The notes: generated from the sequence alone by a model not told the origin. A DNA stretch of 64,000 nucleotides from Candidatus Sphingomonas phytovorans (GCA_029202385.1 CP119314.1:2420501-2484500), one strand, 5' to 3'. Counted from the stretch's first letter, positions 51,897-61,665 are shown. Program-made: numbers and translations.

Positions 51897-53078
51897 ATGG
51901 AGATTCTGGAGCGTCGCGCCGCGATCACGGGTGTCGGCATGTCCGCGGTCGGCCGTCGCCTAGGCAAGTCAGCGATCGATCTGACGCTGGACGCAATCCT
52001 CGGCGCCCTGGAGCATGCCGGCCTCCGGATCGAGGATATCGACGGACTGTGCACGATGCCGGGCATGAGCGAGACCCCCGGTATGTCGCCGGTACCTCTG
52101 CGGGAGATCAAGAACGCGCTCGGCCTTCGGCTCAACTGGTTCGGCTCGATCCAGGAAGGCCCTGGGCAGATGTCGGCGATCATGAACCCGGTGATGTGGG
52201 TTGCCGCAGGCCAGGTACGGCATGTCATCTGCTTTCGTACGGCAACGCAATATTCGGCGCGCGAGCAATCGACGGTCGCCTCACCCGAGAGCGCGGCAGC
52301 GCGGCGCTGGAACGGCTGGCAGTCCTGGCACTATCCCTTCAATGCCCTCTCGCCCATCCACAATCATGCGATGATCGCCAAGCTTCGGATGGAGCGCTAT
52401 GGCCTGACACGCGAGCAGCTCGGCTGGTGGGCGGTCAATTGCCGCCGCAACGCGCAGCACAATCCCAATGCCGTCTATCGCGATCCCATGTCGCTCGACG
52501 ACTATCTGAGCGCCCGGATGATCGCCGACCCCCTGTGTCTCTATGATTGCGACGCGCCGATCGATTCCTCGGTTGCGATCATCGTCTCGTCGTTCGACGC
52601 GGCACGCGACCTGCGCCATCCGCCGCTTCGCTTCGAGGCGATCAGCGGTGCGCTCTACGGCAAGGACAGCTGGGACCAGGTCGAGGATCTGACATCAATG
52701 GCGGCGCGCGATGCCGGCGCGCATCTGTGGACCCGGACCGACCTCAAACCTGCCGATATCCAGCTTGCCAACCTTTATGATGGTTTTTCCATTCAGCCGC
52801 TCATCTGGATGGAATCACTCGGCTTTTGCGGTTGGGGAGAGAGCGGGGCCTTCATCGAAGGAGGCGAGCGCATCGCACGTGACGGTGAATTGCCGGTCAA
52901 CACCGGCGGTGGCCAGCTTTCGGGCGGCAGATTGCATGGCTTCGGCCTGCTCCACGAAACGTGCATCCAGCTCTGGGGCGAAGGCGGCAGTCGTCAGGTT
53001 GACGGGAACCCCGAAATCGGGCTCACGGCCACCGGTGGTGGCGCGCTCGCCGGCTGCCTGATTCTCACGCGGCAATAG
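51897..53078 (+). CDS. Thiolase-fold lipid-transfer protein, Ltp2-like aldolase
   Basis: 393 residues. The thiolase fold is recognisable, but the nucleophilic Cys is absent (GSIQEGPGQMSAI at its place) and the His motif is replaced by ANLYDGFSIQPLIWMESLGFCGWGE. Together with GGGQLSGGRLHGFGLLHE this is the pattern of Ltp2-type retro-aldolases, which use a tyrosine and need a DUF35 partner. It could remove a two- or three-carbon acyl-CoA unit by retro-aldol cleavage. No DUF35 gene is adjacent; the one at 40017 may serve. GAGAGGAAGC precedes the ATG. Confidence 0.8.
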   Translation: MEILERRAAITGVGMSAVGRRLGKSAIDLTLDAILGALEHAGLRIEDIDGLCTMPGMSETPGMSPVPLREIKNALGLRLNWFGSIQEGPGQMSAIMNPVMWVAAGQVRHVICFRTATQYSAREQSTVASPESAAARRWNGWQSWHYPFNALSPIHNHAMIAKLRMERYGLTREQLGWWAVNCRRNAQHNPNAVYRDPMSLDDYLSARMIADPLCLYDCDAPIDSSVAIIVSSFDAARDLRHPPLRFEAISGALYGKDSWDQVEDLTSMAARDAGAHLWTRTDLKPADIQLANLYDGFSIQPLIWMESLGFCGWGESGAFIEGGERIARDGELPVNTGGGQLSGGRLHGFGLLHETCIQLWGEGGSRQVDGNPEIGLTATGGGALAGCLILTRQ

Positions 53079-53085
53079 TCGCGCT

Positions 53086-53949
53086 TTACGCCTCGACGGA
53101 TCGAAGCGCCCCGATCTCGGCGTCGAAGTCAGTGCTGCGGCTCAGCGCCCGCCAGGCGAGGTCGCACTCACGCCGCTCCCGGTCAACGCGCTCGGCGATC
53201 TGGACCGCGCTACTGCCCAGGAGCAGGCGCAACGGCGGGTCTTCCGCCTCCACGATCGTCAGGATCGCCGCCGCGGCCTTGACCGGATCGCCCTGCTCCT
53301 TGCCGGTCGTCGCGCGCAGATAGCGGGCAAGCCCTCCGACCGTTTCGTCATAGTCGGCGCGGATGTCAGGAACGGTCATCGACGCGCCGGCCCAATCGGT
53401 CCGAAAGCCGCCGGGCTCGACGATCGTCACCTTGACCCCCAACGGCTTCACTTCGGCCGCGAGTACCTCGGAAAAACCCTCGACCGCCCATTTCGCGGCC
53501 TGATAGGCGCCCAGCCCCGGCGCGCCGGCGCGACCGCCGATCGACGAAATCTGCACGAAATGCCCCGATCGCTGCGCGCGGAACAGCGGCACCGCCGCTC
53601 GCGTAACATTGACGGTTCCGAAGAAATTGGTCTCGATCTGGGCGCGGAAATCGTCCTCGGCCAGATCCTCGATCGGTGCGATATTGCCATAGCCGGCATT
53701 GTTCACGACGACATCGAGCCGCCCGAAACGACCGGTCGCGAACGTCATTGCGGCCCTCACCGCGGCGATGTTGTTGACGTCGAGGGCGAAGACCGCGCAT
53801 CGATCGGGTGCCCGTTCGAGCAGATCGCGCAAGGGGGCAACGCTGCGTGCCGTGGCGACCAGCTGGTCGCCTGCATCAAGGATCGCCTCACAGAGCGCCC
53901 TGCCAAGCCCGCGCGAGCTGCCGGTGACCAGCCAGGTCCGCATCGTCAT
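53086..53949 (-). CDS. SDR family oxidoreductase
   Basis: 287 residues. TGSSRGLGRAL, VNNAGYGNIAPIEDLAEDDF, QISSIGGRAG (Ser) and AYQAAKWAVEGFSEVLAAEV (Tyr-Lys) define a classical SDR of the 17-beta-hydroxysteroid-dehydrogenase-like group, with a long C-terminal region. The ATG at 53949 overlaps the stop of the SDR at 53946 as ATGA, so two SDRs are coupled. Substrate unknown. Confidence 0.82.
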   Translation of the reverse strand: MTMRTWLVTGSSRGLGRALCEAILDAGDQLVATARSVAPLRDLLERAPDRCAVFALDVNNIAAVRAAMTFATGRFGRLDVVVNNAGYGNIAPIEDLAEDDFRAQIETNFFGTVNVTRAAVPLFRAQRSGHFVQISSIGGRAGAPGLGAYQAAKWAVEGFSEVLAAEVKPLGVKVTIVEPGGFRTDWAGASMTVPDIRADYDETVGGLARYLRATTGKEQGDPVKAAAAILTIVEAEDPPLRLLLGSSAVQIAERVDRERRECDLAWRALSRSTDFDAEIGALRSVEA

Positions 53950-54605
53950 ACGCGTCCCGTGACGGGAAGGAGTGCGCCGGTGACGGCACGCGCGTCCGCC
54001 GACAACAGGAAGGCAATCACGCCCGCCAGCGCGTCGGGCGCAACCCAGCGGTCATGGTCCGCGTCGGGCATGTCGGTACGGTTGGCCGGGGTGTCGATGA
54101 TCGACGGAAGGACAGCGTTGACGCGCACGCCGCTGTCCTTTTCCTCCTCGGCAAGGCTCTCGGTGAGTCGGGCAATGCCCGATTTGCTCGCCGCATAGGC
54201 CCCCATGCCCGCTCCAGCCCTTAAGCTGGCCGCAGCACCGACGTTCACGATCGCACCGCGACAGGCGCGCAGCGACGGCAGGGCGGCATGACAGCAGGTG
54301 ACCGCCGTCAGCAGGTTTATCCGGAACATGCGGTCCCAGTTTCGGGGGTCACCATCGCCGAGCGCCTCCCAGGTGAATCCGCCGGCGATATTGACCAGGC
54401 CCTGCAAGGCGAGACCGGACAAGGCGCGCTGGACGGCGTCGCCATCGGTAAGGTCGATACCGCCGATATAGCGCTCCTCACCGCTCTCCGGCGGCGCCTC
54501 GGCCACATCGATCGCCGTCACGGCGTGACCATCGCGTACCAACCGGGCCACCACCGCGCGCCCGAGCGCCCCTGCCGCGCCCGTTACGAGTAACGTCGTC
54601 CCCAT
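53946..54605 (-). CDS. SDR family oxidoreductase, short
   Basis: 219 residues, slightly short for a classical SDR. TGAAGALGRAVVARLVRDG binds the cofactor, NIAGGFTWEAL replaces NNAG, and NVGAAASLRAG ... AYAASKSGI provides Tyr-Lys with a Ser near. It ends with DARAVTGALLPVTGRV. It overlaps the next SDR start and lies 17 bp after the acyl-CoA dehydrogenase gene, so the set 56949-53086 is one operon. Confidence 0.8.
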   Translation of the reverse strand: MGTTLLVTGAAGALGRAVVARLVRDGHAVTAIDVAEAPPESGEERYIGGIDLTDGDAVQRALSGLALQGLVNIAGGFTWEALGDGDPRNWDRMFRINLLTAVTCCHAALPSLRACRGAIVNVGAAASLRAGAGMGAYAASKSGIARLTESLAEEEKDSGVRVNAVLPSIIDTPANRTDMPDADHDRWVAPDALAGVIAFLLSADARAVTGALLPVTGRV

Positions 54606-54622
54606 TGTCGTTCCCCTGTTTC

Positions 54623-55837
54623 TCAGCGGCCGGTCGGGATCGCGCTGAAGGGCACATCCTTGTCGACCCGAATATCGCCGGGCATGCCGAGCACGCGCTC
54701 CGCGATGATATTCTTCAATATCTCGTCCGGCCCGCCCGCGATGCGCGAGCCGGGTGCCGAGAGCAGTTCGTGCTGGGCGATGCCGTCACTCCAACCATCC
54801 TGCCCGCTGACGATCCCGAACTGGTTCTGCATCTCGAGCATATAGCGAGCGAGGTCCTGGACCCGGTTGGTCGACACGATCTTGCCGATCGAAGCCTCCG
54901 GCCCGGGCGCCTGGCCACGGGACAGGGCGGTCATGGTCCTGAAGCGGGTGAATTTGATCCCTTCGGCCTCGACATGCCAATCCGCCAGCCGTCGGCGGAA
55001 ATCGGGGTCGTCGGCGACCGTTCCATAGTCAGACGGGATGGACCGCGCGAAGGCGATCAGCTCGGCAAGCTCGGGTCCGCGCACCATGCCCACCGCCAGC
55101 CGCTCGTTCATGAGCGTGGTCAGCGCGACTTTCCAACCGCCACCGACGTCCCCGAGGCGCTGGCTGTCCGGCACGACGACATCGGTCAGGAACACCTCGT
55201 TGAACTCGGTTCGACCGGACAGCTGGACGATCGGCCGTGCCTCGACTCCGGCCGCGCGCATATCGATCCAGAACATGGTCAGTCCCTTGTGCTTGGGCAC
55301 TTCGGGATCGGTCCGCGTCAGCAGGAGACCGAAATCGGCGCGATGCGCCATGCTGGTCCAGACTTTCTGGCCGTTGACCACCCATTGGTCACCATCGCGG
55401 ACCGCGCGCGTGCGAACGCCGGCAAGATCAGACCCGGCGGCGGGCTCGGAGAAGAGCTGGCACCATAATTCCTCGCCCCGCAAAGCCGGGCCGACAAAGC
55501 GCTGCCGTGCCGCGTGGTCGCCATAAGCGATCACCGTCGGCACACACATGCCGAGCCCGACGATGAACGGATTGCGCGGCAGATCATAGGCCGCCTCTTC
55601 CTGGGAGAAGATGACATGCTCGAGCGGGGTCCCGCCCGGCCCTCCCCATTCCTTGCTCCAGGTGATGCACGCATAGCCGGCAGCCGCCTTGTGCGCTTGC
55701 CAGCCCGCTCCGCGCTCGAACGCTTCTTCGCTGTCGGGACCAAAGCCGCCGAGTTCGAACCGCGGCGCGCTTGCTGCAAGCCAGGCGCGCGCGCGGCTGC
55801 GATATTGGGCTTCGTCGGGCGTGTCGGTGAAATCCAT
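54623..55837 (-). CDS. Acyl-CoA dehydrogenase, large-subunit type
   Basis: 404 residues. ITWSKEWGGPGGTPLE, QLFSEPAAGSDLAGV, VNGQKVWTSMAHRADF and a C terminus AGGPDEILKNIIAERVLGMPG mark a FadE-type subunit. The canonical Glu before GT is replaced (AGGPDE). It follows a shorter dehydrogenase gene by 8 bp, so again a heteromeric pair is likely. Two coupled SDRs follow in the operon, so the product may be hydrated elsewhere and oxidised here. Confidence 0.85.
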   Translation of the reverse strand: MDFTDTPDEAQYRSRARAWLAASAPRFELGGFGPDSEEAFERGAGWQAHKAAAGYACITWSKEWGGPGGTPLEHVIFSQEEAAYDLPRNPFIVGLGMCVPTVIAYGDHAARQRFVGPALRGEELWCQLFSEPAAGSDLAGVRTRAVRDGDQWVVNGQKVWTSMAHRADFGLLLTRTDPEVPKHKGLTMFWIDMRAAGVEARPIVQLSGRTEFNEVFLTDVVVPDSQRLGDVGGGWKVALTTLMNERLAVGMVRGPELAELIAFARSIPSDYGTVADDPDFRRRLADWHVEAEGIKFTRFRTMTALSRGQAPGPEASIGKIVSTNRVQDLARYMLEMQNQFGIVSGQDGWSDGIAQHELLSAPGSRIAGGPDEILKNIIAERVLGMPGDIRVDKDVPFSAIPTGR

Positions 55838-55845
55838 CCTAAACC

Positions 55846-56949
55846 TCAATGCTGGTCGATCAGCGTGGTCGCGAGGCGATCCCGCCAATAGCGCGGCGCT
55901 CCCGCCACGACGCTCAAATGCGCGGCGCGCCGGTAAAAGAGATGGGCGTCCTCTTCCCAGGTAACGCCGATCCCGCCAAAGACCTGGATCGATTCCTTGG
56001 CGGCCTGCCAATAGGCCTCACATCCGGCGATCCGCGCCGCCGCGGCAGCGCCAGCCAGCGCGCCGGACCTGTCGCCCAGCGCCCAGGCGGCATAATAAGC
56101 GTTGGACCGCGCAACCTGGTTCTTGATGTAGATGTCGGCAAGCTTGTGCTTGATCGCCTGATTGGCACCGAGCGGCCGACCGAAGGCGCGACGTTCGAGG
56201 GCGTAGGCGCAGGTGCGCTCAAGCACATGGTCGGCCCCGCCAATCTGTTCGAACGCCGCGAAAGCAGCCGCACGATCGAGGACCTGCCGGGCAAGCTCGT
56301 TCCCGGTGCCGGGCAGGCCCAATATTTCACCCGGCGCCTGATCGAAGGTCAGCGCGGCCGCCGGCCGGGTAGGATCGATGACGGTCAATGGCGCGCGCGC
56401 GACGGTGGCGTCATCGAGCTCGAGCAAGACCAGCACAGGCCCGTCGACACCGTCCGCCAGAACGATCGCCACCTGTGCCGCGACGGCATCCGCCACCGGC
56501 GTCTTCGTGCCCGACAGGCGGCCGCCGATGAAAGCCGCAGAAAGCCTGGATGGCACGGCAGGTCCGGGACCTTCCGCTATGGCGACCGTCGCGACGATCC
56601 CGCCGGCAGCCACCTTGGCCAGGTAGCGCTCCTTCTGTTCATCACTGCCGGCCAGCAACAGCGCCTCGGCGAAAAGGATGGTCGAGGCAAAGGGTACCGG
56701 CGCCAAAGCGCGCCCCAGTTCCTCGAATATCGCACAGAGGTCGACATGCCCGAGGCCAAGCCCGCCATGCGCTTCGGGGATCGCTGCCCCAAGCCAGCCC
56801 TGTGCGACCACCTCCTGCCACAGGGAAAAGGAAGCCGTGTTCGCGGGATCGAGCGTCTGCCGGACGATCGGCAAGGAACAGCGATCCTCGAGGAAACGCC
56901 GCACCTCGCCCTTCAGATAGACCTGATCAGCGGTATAGTCGAAATTCAT
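55846..56949 (-). CDS. Acyl-CoA dehydrogenase, small-subunit type
   Basis: 367 residues. GWLGAAIPEAHGGLGLGHVD, RRAFGRPLGANQAIKHKLAD and VFGGIGVTWEEDAHLFYRRA are recognisable, while the middle FAD-contact region is degenerate, as in partner subunits. First gene of the operon running to 53086. ATG 56949 is the only sensible start. Divergent from the SDR at 57200 across 250 bp that contain an inverted repeat. Confidence 0.82.
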   Translation of the reverse strand: MNFDYTADQVYLKGEVRRFLEDRCSLPIVRQTLDPANTASFSLWQEVVAQGWLGAAIPEAHGGLGLGHVDLCAIFEELGRALAPVPFASTILFAEALLLAGSDEQKERYLAKVAAGGIVATVAIAEGPGPAVPSRLSAAFIGGRLSGTKTPVADAVAAQVAIVLADGVDGPVLVLLELDDATVARAPLTVIDPTRPAAALTFDQAPGEILGLPGTGNELARQVLDRAAAFAAFEQIGGADHVLERTCAYALERRAFGRPLGANQAIKHKLADIYIKNQVARSNAYYAAWALGDRSGALAGAAAAARIAGCEAYWQAAKESIQVFGGIGVTWEEDAHLFYRRAAHLSVVAGAPRYWRDRLATTLIDQH

Positions 56950-57055
56950 TGCTTGCCCGACACCAGCCCATGGAATTGAATGACTCTCGATTTCACGCAA
57001 ACCGCCATGACGCAAGCGCCCACTGCCCCTCGACAAACCGGCGGCTCGGCCGGAG

Positions 57056-57089
57056 AAATATACCAACACATTGCTTTAAAGGTATTTTT
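57056..57089. promoter_or_regulatory. Inverted repeat in the acyl-CoA dehydrogenase / SDR divergent promoter
   Basis: AAATATACC (57056-57064) and GGTATTTTT (57081-57089) match at 8 of 9 positions with a 16-bp spacer. ATATACCAAC at 57058-57067 matches the ATAAACCAAC of the TetR operators at 61557 and 62925 in 9 of 10 bases. Confidence 0.45.
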
Positions 57090-57199
57090 TATGATAGCGT
57101 CGACAAAGTCAGGAGCCACGCCGGGCAATATCGCGGCTTTCATATGAGCTACGACCCGTGCCGTCCGCCTAGCCACGCGGTGATGAAAGGGGCTCGATC

Positions 57200-57976
57200 A
57201 TGAATCGTCTTGCTAACAAGGTAGCGCTCGTCACCGGCGCGTCACGGGGAATAGGTCGTGCGATCGCCGAACGCCTCGCCGCCGATGGCGCAATTGTCGC
57301 CGTGAACTTCACCACAAATGCGGAAAAGGCGGCCGAGGTCGTTGACGGGATCCAGCGCAAGAGAGGCACCGCCTTCGTCGCCGGGGCGGATATCGCGCAG
57401 CGCGATCAGGTAGAGGCGATGTTCGTCCATATCGACAGCGAACTCGCGCGTCTGGGATTGCCCCCTGCTCTCGACATCCTCGTCAACAATGCCGGTGTCA
57501 CCGGCGCGATCCCGCTGACCGGCGCCAAGCTGGACGAGATCGACCGGATCATGAAGGTCAATCTCTACGGCACCCTGCAGGTCACCCAACGGGCCACGGA
57601 GCGCCTTCGCGAAGGCGGTCGGATCATCACCATTTCCTCAGGCGCTGTCGCCCATCCTTCGCCGCGCAACGGTCTCTATGCCATGAGCAAGGCAGCGCTC
57701 CATGCCATGACCCTGGCGCTCGCCTGCGAGCTCGGCCCTCGCTCGATCACGGCCAATGCGATCATCCCGGGTTGGACCGCAACTGACATCACCGCATCGG
57801 CGCTGCACGATACGGCGACCAGGGATCGTGTCATTGCCAGCACCGCGCTCGGCCGGATCGGTCAGCCTGGCGATATCGCGGCGGCGACCGCGTTTCTGGC
57901 GTCCGAGGACGCTCAATGGGTCACCGGACAGTTCATCGAGGCAACCGGGGGGTACAAGCTGCTGCCGCCTGTCTGA
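57200..57976 (+). CDS. SDR family oxidoreductase (FabG-like)
   Basis: 258 residues, complete classical SDR: TGASRGIGRAIAERLAADGA, VNNAGVTGAIPLTG, ISSGAVAHPSPRNGLYAMSKAA (Ser, Tyr, Lys) and a C terminus WVTGQFIEATGG. Could reduce or oxidise a 3-hydroxy or 3-keto group. GAAAGGGG precedes the ATG. Convergent with the LysR gene, 5 bp apart. Divergent from the acyl-CoA dehydrogenase operon. Confidence 0.87.
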   Translation: MNRLANKVALVTGASRGIGRAIAERLAADGAIVAVNFTTNAEKAAEVVDGIQRKRGTAFVAGADIAQRDQVEAMFVHIDSELARLGLPPALDILVNNAGVTGAIPLTGAKLDEIDRIMKVNLYGTLQVTQRATERLREGGRIITISSGAVAHPSPRNGLYAMSKAALHAMTLALACELGPRSITANAIIPGWTATDITASALHDTATRDRVIASTALGRIGQPGDIAAATAFLASEDAQWVTGQFIEATGGYKLLPPV

Positions 57977-57981
57977 GCTCT

Positions 57982-58893
57982 CTATAGGAGCGGTTCGCGA
58001 GCGGCGCCTTGCCTGGCATGGAGTCGTTTCGCCAACCCCCAATAGCGTTCGACACCACCACGCGGGACGGCCGAGCGAATCCGGACCAGATAATGCTCGA
58101 TGCCCGGGAAGGCGTCGCCAAGCGGTCGCGCGAGCAGCTCGTCCGGCGGCACGACATCCTCGATCATGACGGCAGCCATGCCCTGGGTCGCGGCGAAATG
58201 CGCGACGGCGCGGCCATCCGTCTCGGGCGCCTCAACAACCTCGGCGCCGCTCCCCTCGAGCGCCGACTTGAGGAGCGGGTGGACCTGGGGAAGCGCATGG
58301 GCCGGCGCGATCACGATCCGTTGACCGCCAAGCTCCGCGGATGCGATCTGGCCGTCTTTCTTACCGAGAGGGCCTGTACGGGGCGCCAGCAGATAGGGTT
58401 GCGAGGCCTGGATCCTGATCGTCTCGAGCCCTGGCGCGTCAACGGCACCCGTGACGCAGACAAGGTCGAACACCCCTCCTCGCAGTCGTTCAACGAGCGA
58501 TTCGGTCGAACCATTTTCGACATCCACCGAGAAACGGGCATGGCTGGCGGCAAACGCATCGTTCAGCTCGGCGAACGCCGGAACCGCAAGGGCAGGCATA
58601 TCGGCGCCCAGATGCACCACGGTTCCTGAACTCGCATCGAGTTGCCGGGAAGCGTTACGAAAATGATCGGCGGAGTCGGCGACCTGACAGGCGATCGGAA
58701 AGAGTTGCTCGCCCTCCGGGGTCAAGACGATCCGATTCTTGATCCGGTGAAAGAGCTGAACGCCGATCTCGGATTCAAGCTTGCGGATTTGTGCTGAAAT
58801 CCAGGGTTGCGCGACGTTAAGGCGCGCTGCCGCCGCCGTGAAAGAGCGATCGCGTCCCACCGCAGCAAACAGCACCACCCAGCGAAGATTCAT
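57982..58893 (-). CDS. LysR family transcriptional regulator
   Basis: 303 residues. The DNA-binding helix-turn-helix is near residues 1-60 (FAAVGRDRSFTAAAARLNVA, QPWISAQIRKLESEIG), followed by HRIKNRIVLTPEGEQLFPIA; the effector domain starts near VVHLGADMPALAVPAFAEL. AGGA precedes the ATG. Probably controls the SDR or acyl-CoA dehydrogenase genes nearby. No clear operator is visible in the 202 bp upstream. Confidence 0.87.
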   Translation of the reverse strand: MNLRWVVLFAAVGRDRSFTAAAARLNVAQPWISAQIRKLESEIGVQLFHRIKNRIVLTPEGEQLFPIACQVADSADHFRNASRQLDASSGTVVHLGADMPALAVPAFAELNDAFAASHARFSVDVENGSTESLVERLRGGVFDLVCVTGAVDAPGLETIRIQASQPYLLAPRTGPLGKKDGQIASAELGGQRIVIAPAHALPQVHPLLKSALEGSGAEVVEAPETDGRAVAHFAATQGMAAVMIEDVVPPDELLARPLGDAFPGIEHYLVRIRSAVPRGGVERYWGLAKRLHARQGAAREPLL

Positions 58894-59095
58894 CTCATCC
58901 GTCCTCTCCTGGCGCCGGACGGTCGCCGTCCGGCAACTGCCTTCGCCTCGTTTCTCTCAACGTGCTGTCAACACGCCGTAGCGATGTGAGCCAGCCGCCT
59001 CCCGCATATGACACGGAAGCACCATAACGGAATAGGCTTCGGTTCTGGAAACCGATCGGCGGCTGCCGGCCTGAGCCGACAGGAGACAATGCTGC

Positions 59096-59956
59096 TCAGC
59101 CTTTTCCCGCCTCGCTCGCCTGCGGCATCAGCGCCTGCCACAAAGCGGTGGGCTCGGCTCGATTCCGCGCGCTGAGCTCCTCGAAATACCAATCCTGCCC
59201 AAGCAGCTGCTTGACGCGCGGGATCGCCTCGCCATCGGGACCACTATAATAATGGACCTTCCGGGTATCGCCGTCGGTCACCATGCGGAACATCACGTCA
59301 GCGGTAATGGCGGGATCGGAACGGACCAGGTTCAGTGCCTTGAACCTGTCCCACGACGCAGTGTAGTCGTCCGGCACATCCTCGGCGCGATCGAGCTTGC
59401 TGAAGATTTGAGTCTGCATGCTTCCCGGGTGCAACGCCTTCACGATCACGCCGAACTCAAGGAGTTCTGCGTGCAAGCCTTCGGTAAGCGAGGCGACGGC
59501 CGCCTTGGAAGCCTGGTACACCGAGGTATAGGGATATCCGCCATCCGCGCTGATCGAGCTGACATTGACGATGATGCCCGAGCGCTGCTTGCGAAAGATA
59601 GGAATGAACGCCTTGTTCAGCGCTATGAGCCCGAACAGGTTCGTCTGAAACTGACGGTGTATCTGGTCCATAGTGCTCGCTTCGAGCGGGCCCGACTGGA
59701 AGTAGCCGGCATTGTTGATCAGCGCGTCAACACGGCCGAACTGGCGTAGCGCAAGATCCCCGAAGGCGAGATCAGCCTCCTCGTCGTTCACATCCAATAG
59801 CAGCGTCCGGATATTGTCGGCCCCGTGATGGACGCCGAGATCCTGTTCCTTGCGGACGGTGGCGACGACGTTCCATCCAGCCGCGGCGAAGCGCTGGACG
59901 CTGAGATGCCCGAAACCGCTCGCGGTACCGGTGATGACGATGGCAGGAGCAGTCAT
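59096..59956 (-). CDS. SDR family oxidoreductase
   Basis: 286 residues. TGTASGFGHLSVQRFAAAGW, INNAGYFQSGPLEASTMDQI, NVSSISADGGYPYTSVYQASKAAV (Ser, Tyr, Lys) and a long C-terminal region. The pattern resembles the 53086 SDR, of the same broad subgroup. GAGAGGAGA precedes the ATG at 59956. It lies 92 bp downstream of the aldehyde dehydrogenase gene and may share its transcript. Confidence 0.83.
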   Translation of the reverse strand: MTAPAIVITGTASGFGHLSVQRFAAAGWNVVATVRKEQDLGVHHGADNIRTLLLDVNDEEADLAFGDLALRQFGRVDALINNAGYFQSGPLEASTMDQIHRQFQTNLFGLIALNKAFIPIFRKQRSGIIVNVSSISADGGYPYTSVYQASKAAVASLTEGLHAELLEFGVIVKALHPGSMQTQIFSKLDRAEDVPDDYTASWDRFKALNLVRSDPAITADVMFRMVTDGDTRKVHYYSGPDGEAIPRVKQLLGQDWYFEELSARNRAEPTALWQALMPQASEAGKG

Positions 59957-60048
59957 GTCATTCTCCTCTCTTGCATGGAAGAAGATCCCACAACGCCGGC
60001 GGCGGGCTCATCTTTCCGCCCTGCCGTGCCGGCCGCCTTCGGAACGCT

Positions 60049-61491
60049 TCAAAGCATCACGGCTTTGAGTTCGACATAGGAGTTCAGGCCCGACGAACCA
60101 TATTCGCGTCCGATACCGCTTTGCTTGTAGCCGCCGAACGGCGCGCTGAAATCGCGCCCGCGACCATTGACCGACACCCCACCCGTCTTGAGCCGGCGGG
60201 CGACTTCCAGTCCCTGCTCGCGGTCGGCTGCCCAGACCGCGCCGTTGAGGCCATAGTCACTGTCGTTGGAGATCCGGATCGCTTCCTCGAGACCGTCATA
60301 AGGGATGATCGAGACAACCGGCCCGAAGATTTCCTCCTGGGCGATACGGGCCTTCGGATCGACATTCGCGAACACCGTCGGTTTGACGAAGGCCCCGAAA
60401 TCGATCCCATCCGGGCGGCCCGTCCCGCCGATGACCAGCCGGGCGCCCTCGTCGATCCCCGCCTGGATGAAGGACTCGACCCGCTGCCGCTGGCGCTCGG
60501 CGACGAGCGGGCCAATGAACGTGTCCGGAAGGACCGGGTTGCCGATGGGCATCCCGCTGACGAGCGCGGCCAGGCCTTCCGCGACCCTGTCTTGGACGCC
60601 GCGCGGGACAACGACCCTGGTCAGGCCGACACAGGCCTGGCCGTTGTTGAAGAAGGACCCGAATTTCAGATTGGCGATAACGGCATCGAGATTGGCGCCC
60701 TCCAACACCACGGCGGCCGATTTCCCACCCAGTTCGAGGCTGAACCGCTTGAGGCGCTCGCCGGCCAGCGCCGCGATTCGGCGACCCGCGGCGGTCGAGC
60801 CAGTGAAAGCGATCTTGTCCACGCCAGGATGCGTGACCAGATATTCACTCTGCTCCCGCTCGGCGACGATGATGCTGAGCACCCCCGTGGGCAGTCCCGC
60901 CTCGACGAAGAGGTCGGCGAGCAACTGGCCGTCGAGCGCCGTTTCCGGGGCCAGCTTGAGGATGACGGAACAGCCGGCAAGAAGCGCCGGGAAGAGCTTG
61001 GTAAGCGCCGACTGGTGCGGGGCATTCCACGGGATGATGGCAGCGACGACGCCGACCGGTTCACGACGCCAAACCGTATCGGCGCCCTCTGATCCGAAGC
61101 GCGCGGGGCCGCGCGTTTCCCATCCAAACTCCTCCGCCGCCGACAGATAGGCCTGATTCTGGGGGACGATATAGGCCTGGACGGCGCGCGTTGCCCAAAT
61201 GGGAATGCCATTCTCGGCGGTGACCAACTGGGCGAACTCCTCGGCCCGTGCCGCATGCAGTTCCGCGAACTTGCGCAGAACGGCGATACGCTCAGACGGC
61301 GGGGAGTCGGCCCATTCACCGCGATCGAGGGCCGAACGAGCCGCGGCAACCGCGGCGTCGATATCCGCTTCGCCCGCGAGCGGAGTCGAGCCGGCAAATG
61401 CTCCATCATAGGGCGACCGGACATCGATGCGCCCGCTGGACAAGGGAGTCCGCCATTCTCCGCCGATGAATATTGACTGGAAGGTGATCAT
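60049..61491 (-). CDS. NAD(P)-dependent aldehyde dehydrogenase
   Basis: 480 residues, full [13 protein letters not shown] (Asn), [11 protein letters not shown] (Glu), [11 protein letters not shown] (nucleophilic Cys), [15 protein letters not shown] and [16 protein letters not shown]. It converts an aldehyde to an acid. GAGAGGACGAGG precedes the ATG at 61491. Divergent from the TetR gene at 61666, with a perfect 18-bp palindrome between them, so it is almost certainly repressed by that TetR. Confidence 0.9.
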   Translation of the reverse strand: MITFQSIFIGGEWRTPLSSGRIDVRSPYDGAFAGSTPLAGEADIDAAVAAARSALDRGEWADSPPSERIAVLRKFAELHAARAEEFAQLVTAENGIPIWATRAVQAYIVPQNQAYLSAAEEFGWETRGPARFGSEGADTVWRREPVGVVAAIIPWNAPHQSALTKLFPALLAGCSVILKLAPETALDGQLLADLFVEAGLPTGVLSIIVAEREQSEYLVTHPGVDKIAFTGSTAAGRRIAALAGERLKRFSLELGGKSAAVVLEGANLDAVIANLKFGSFFNNGQACVGLTRVVVPRGVQDRVAEGLAALVSGMPIGNPVLPDTFIGPLVAERQRQRVESFIQAGIDEGARLVIGGTGRPDGIDFGAFVKPTVFANVDPKARIAQEEIFGPVVSIIPYDGLEEAIRISNDSDYGLNGAVWAADREQGLEVARRLKTGGVSVNGRGRDFSAPFGGYKQSGIGREYGSSGLNSYVELKAVML

Positions 61492-61556
61492 CGCCTCGTC
61501 CTCTCTGCCCAGGCCTCCGTCGCATCCTTGACCGACAGCGGCACGTTGATACAAAA

Positions 61557-61577
61557 ATAAACCAACTAGTTGGTTTT
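61557..61577. promoter_or_regulatory. Perfect TetR-type operator
   Basis: AAACCAACTAGTTGGTTT at 61559-61576 is a perfect 18-bp palindrome, preceded by AT to give ATAAACCAAC on the plus strand. It lies between the divergent aldehyde dehydrogenase and TetR starts, 66 and 90 bp away. Confidence 0.7.
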
Positions 61578-61665
61578 ATAGCTATGGGCTATTCGCCTTG
61601 ATGTCAACGGGCGCGTTCCGGTATCGGCGGACGCGAATTGGGTGCACAGCCATTCGTGAGAACAG

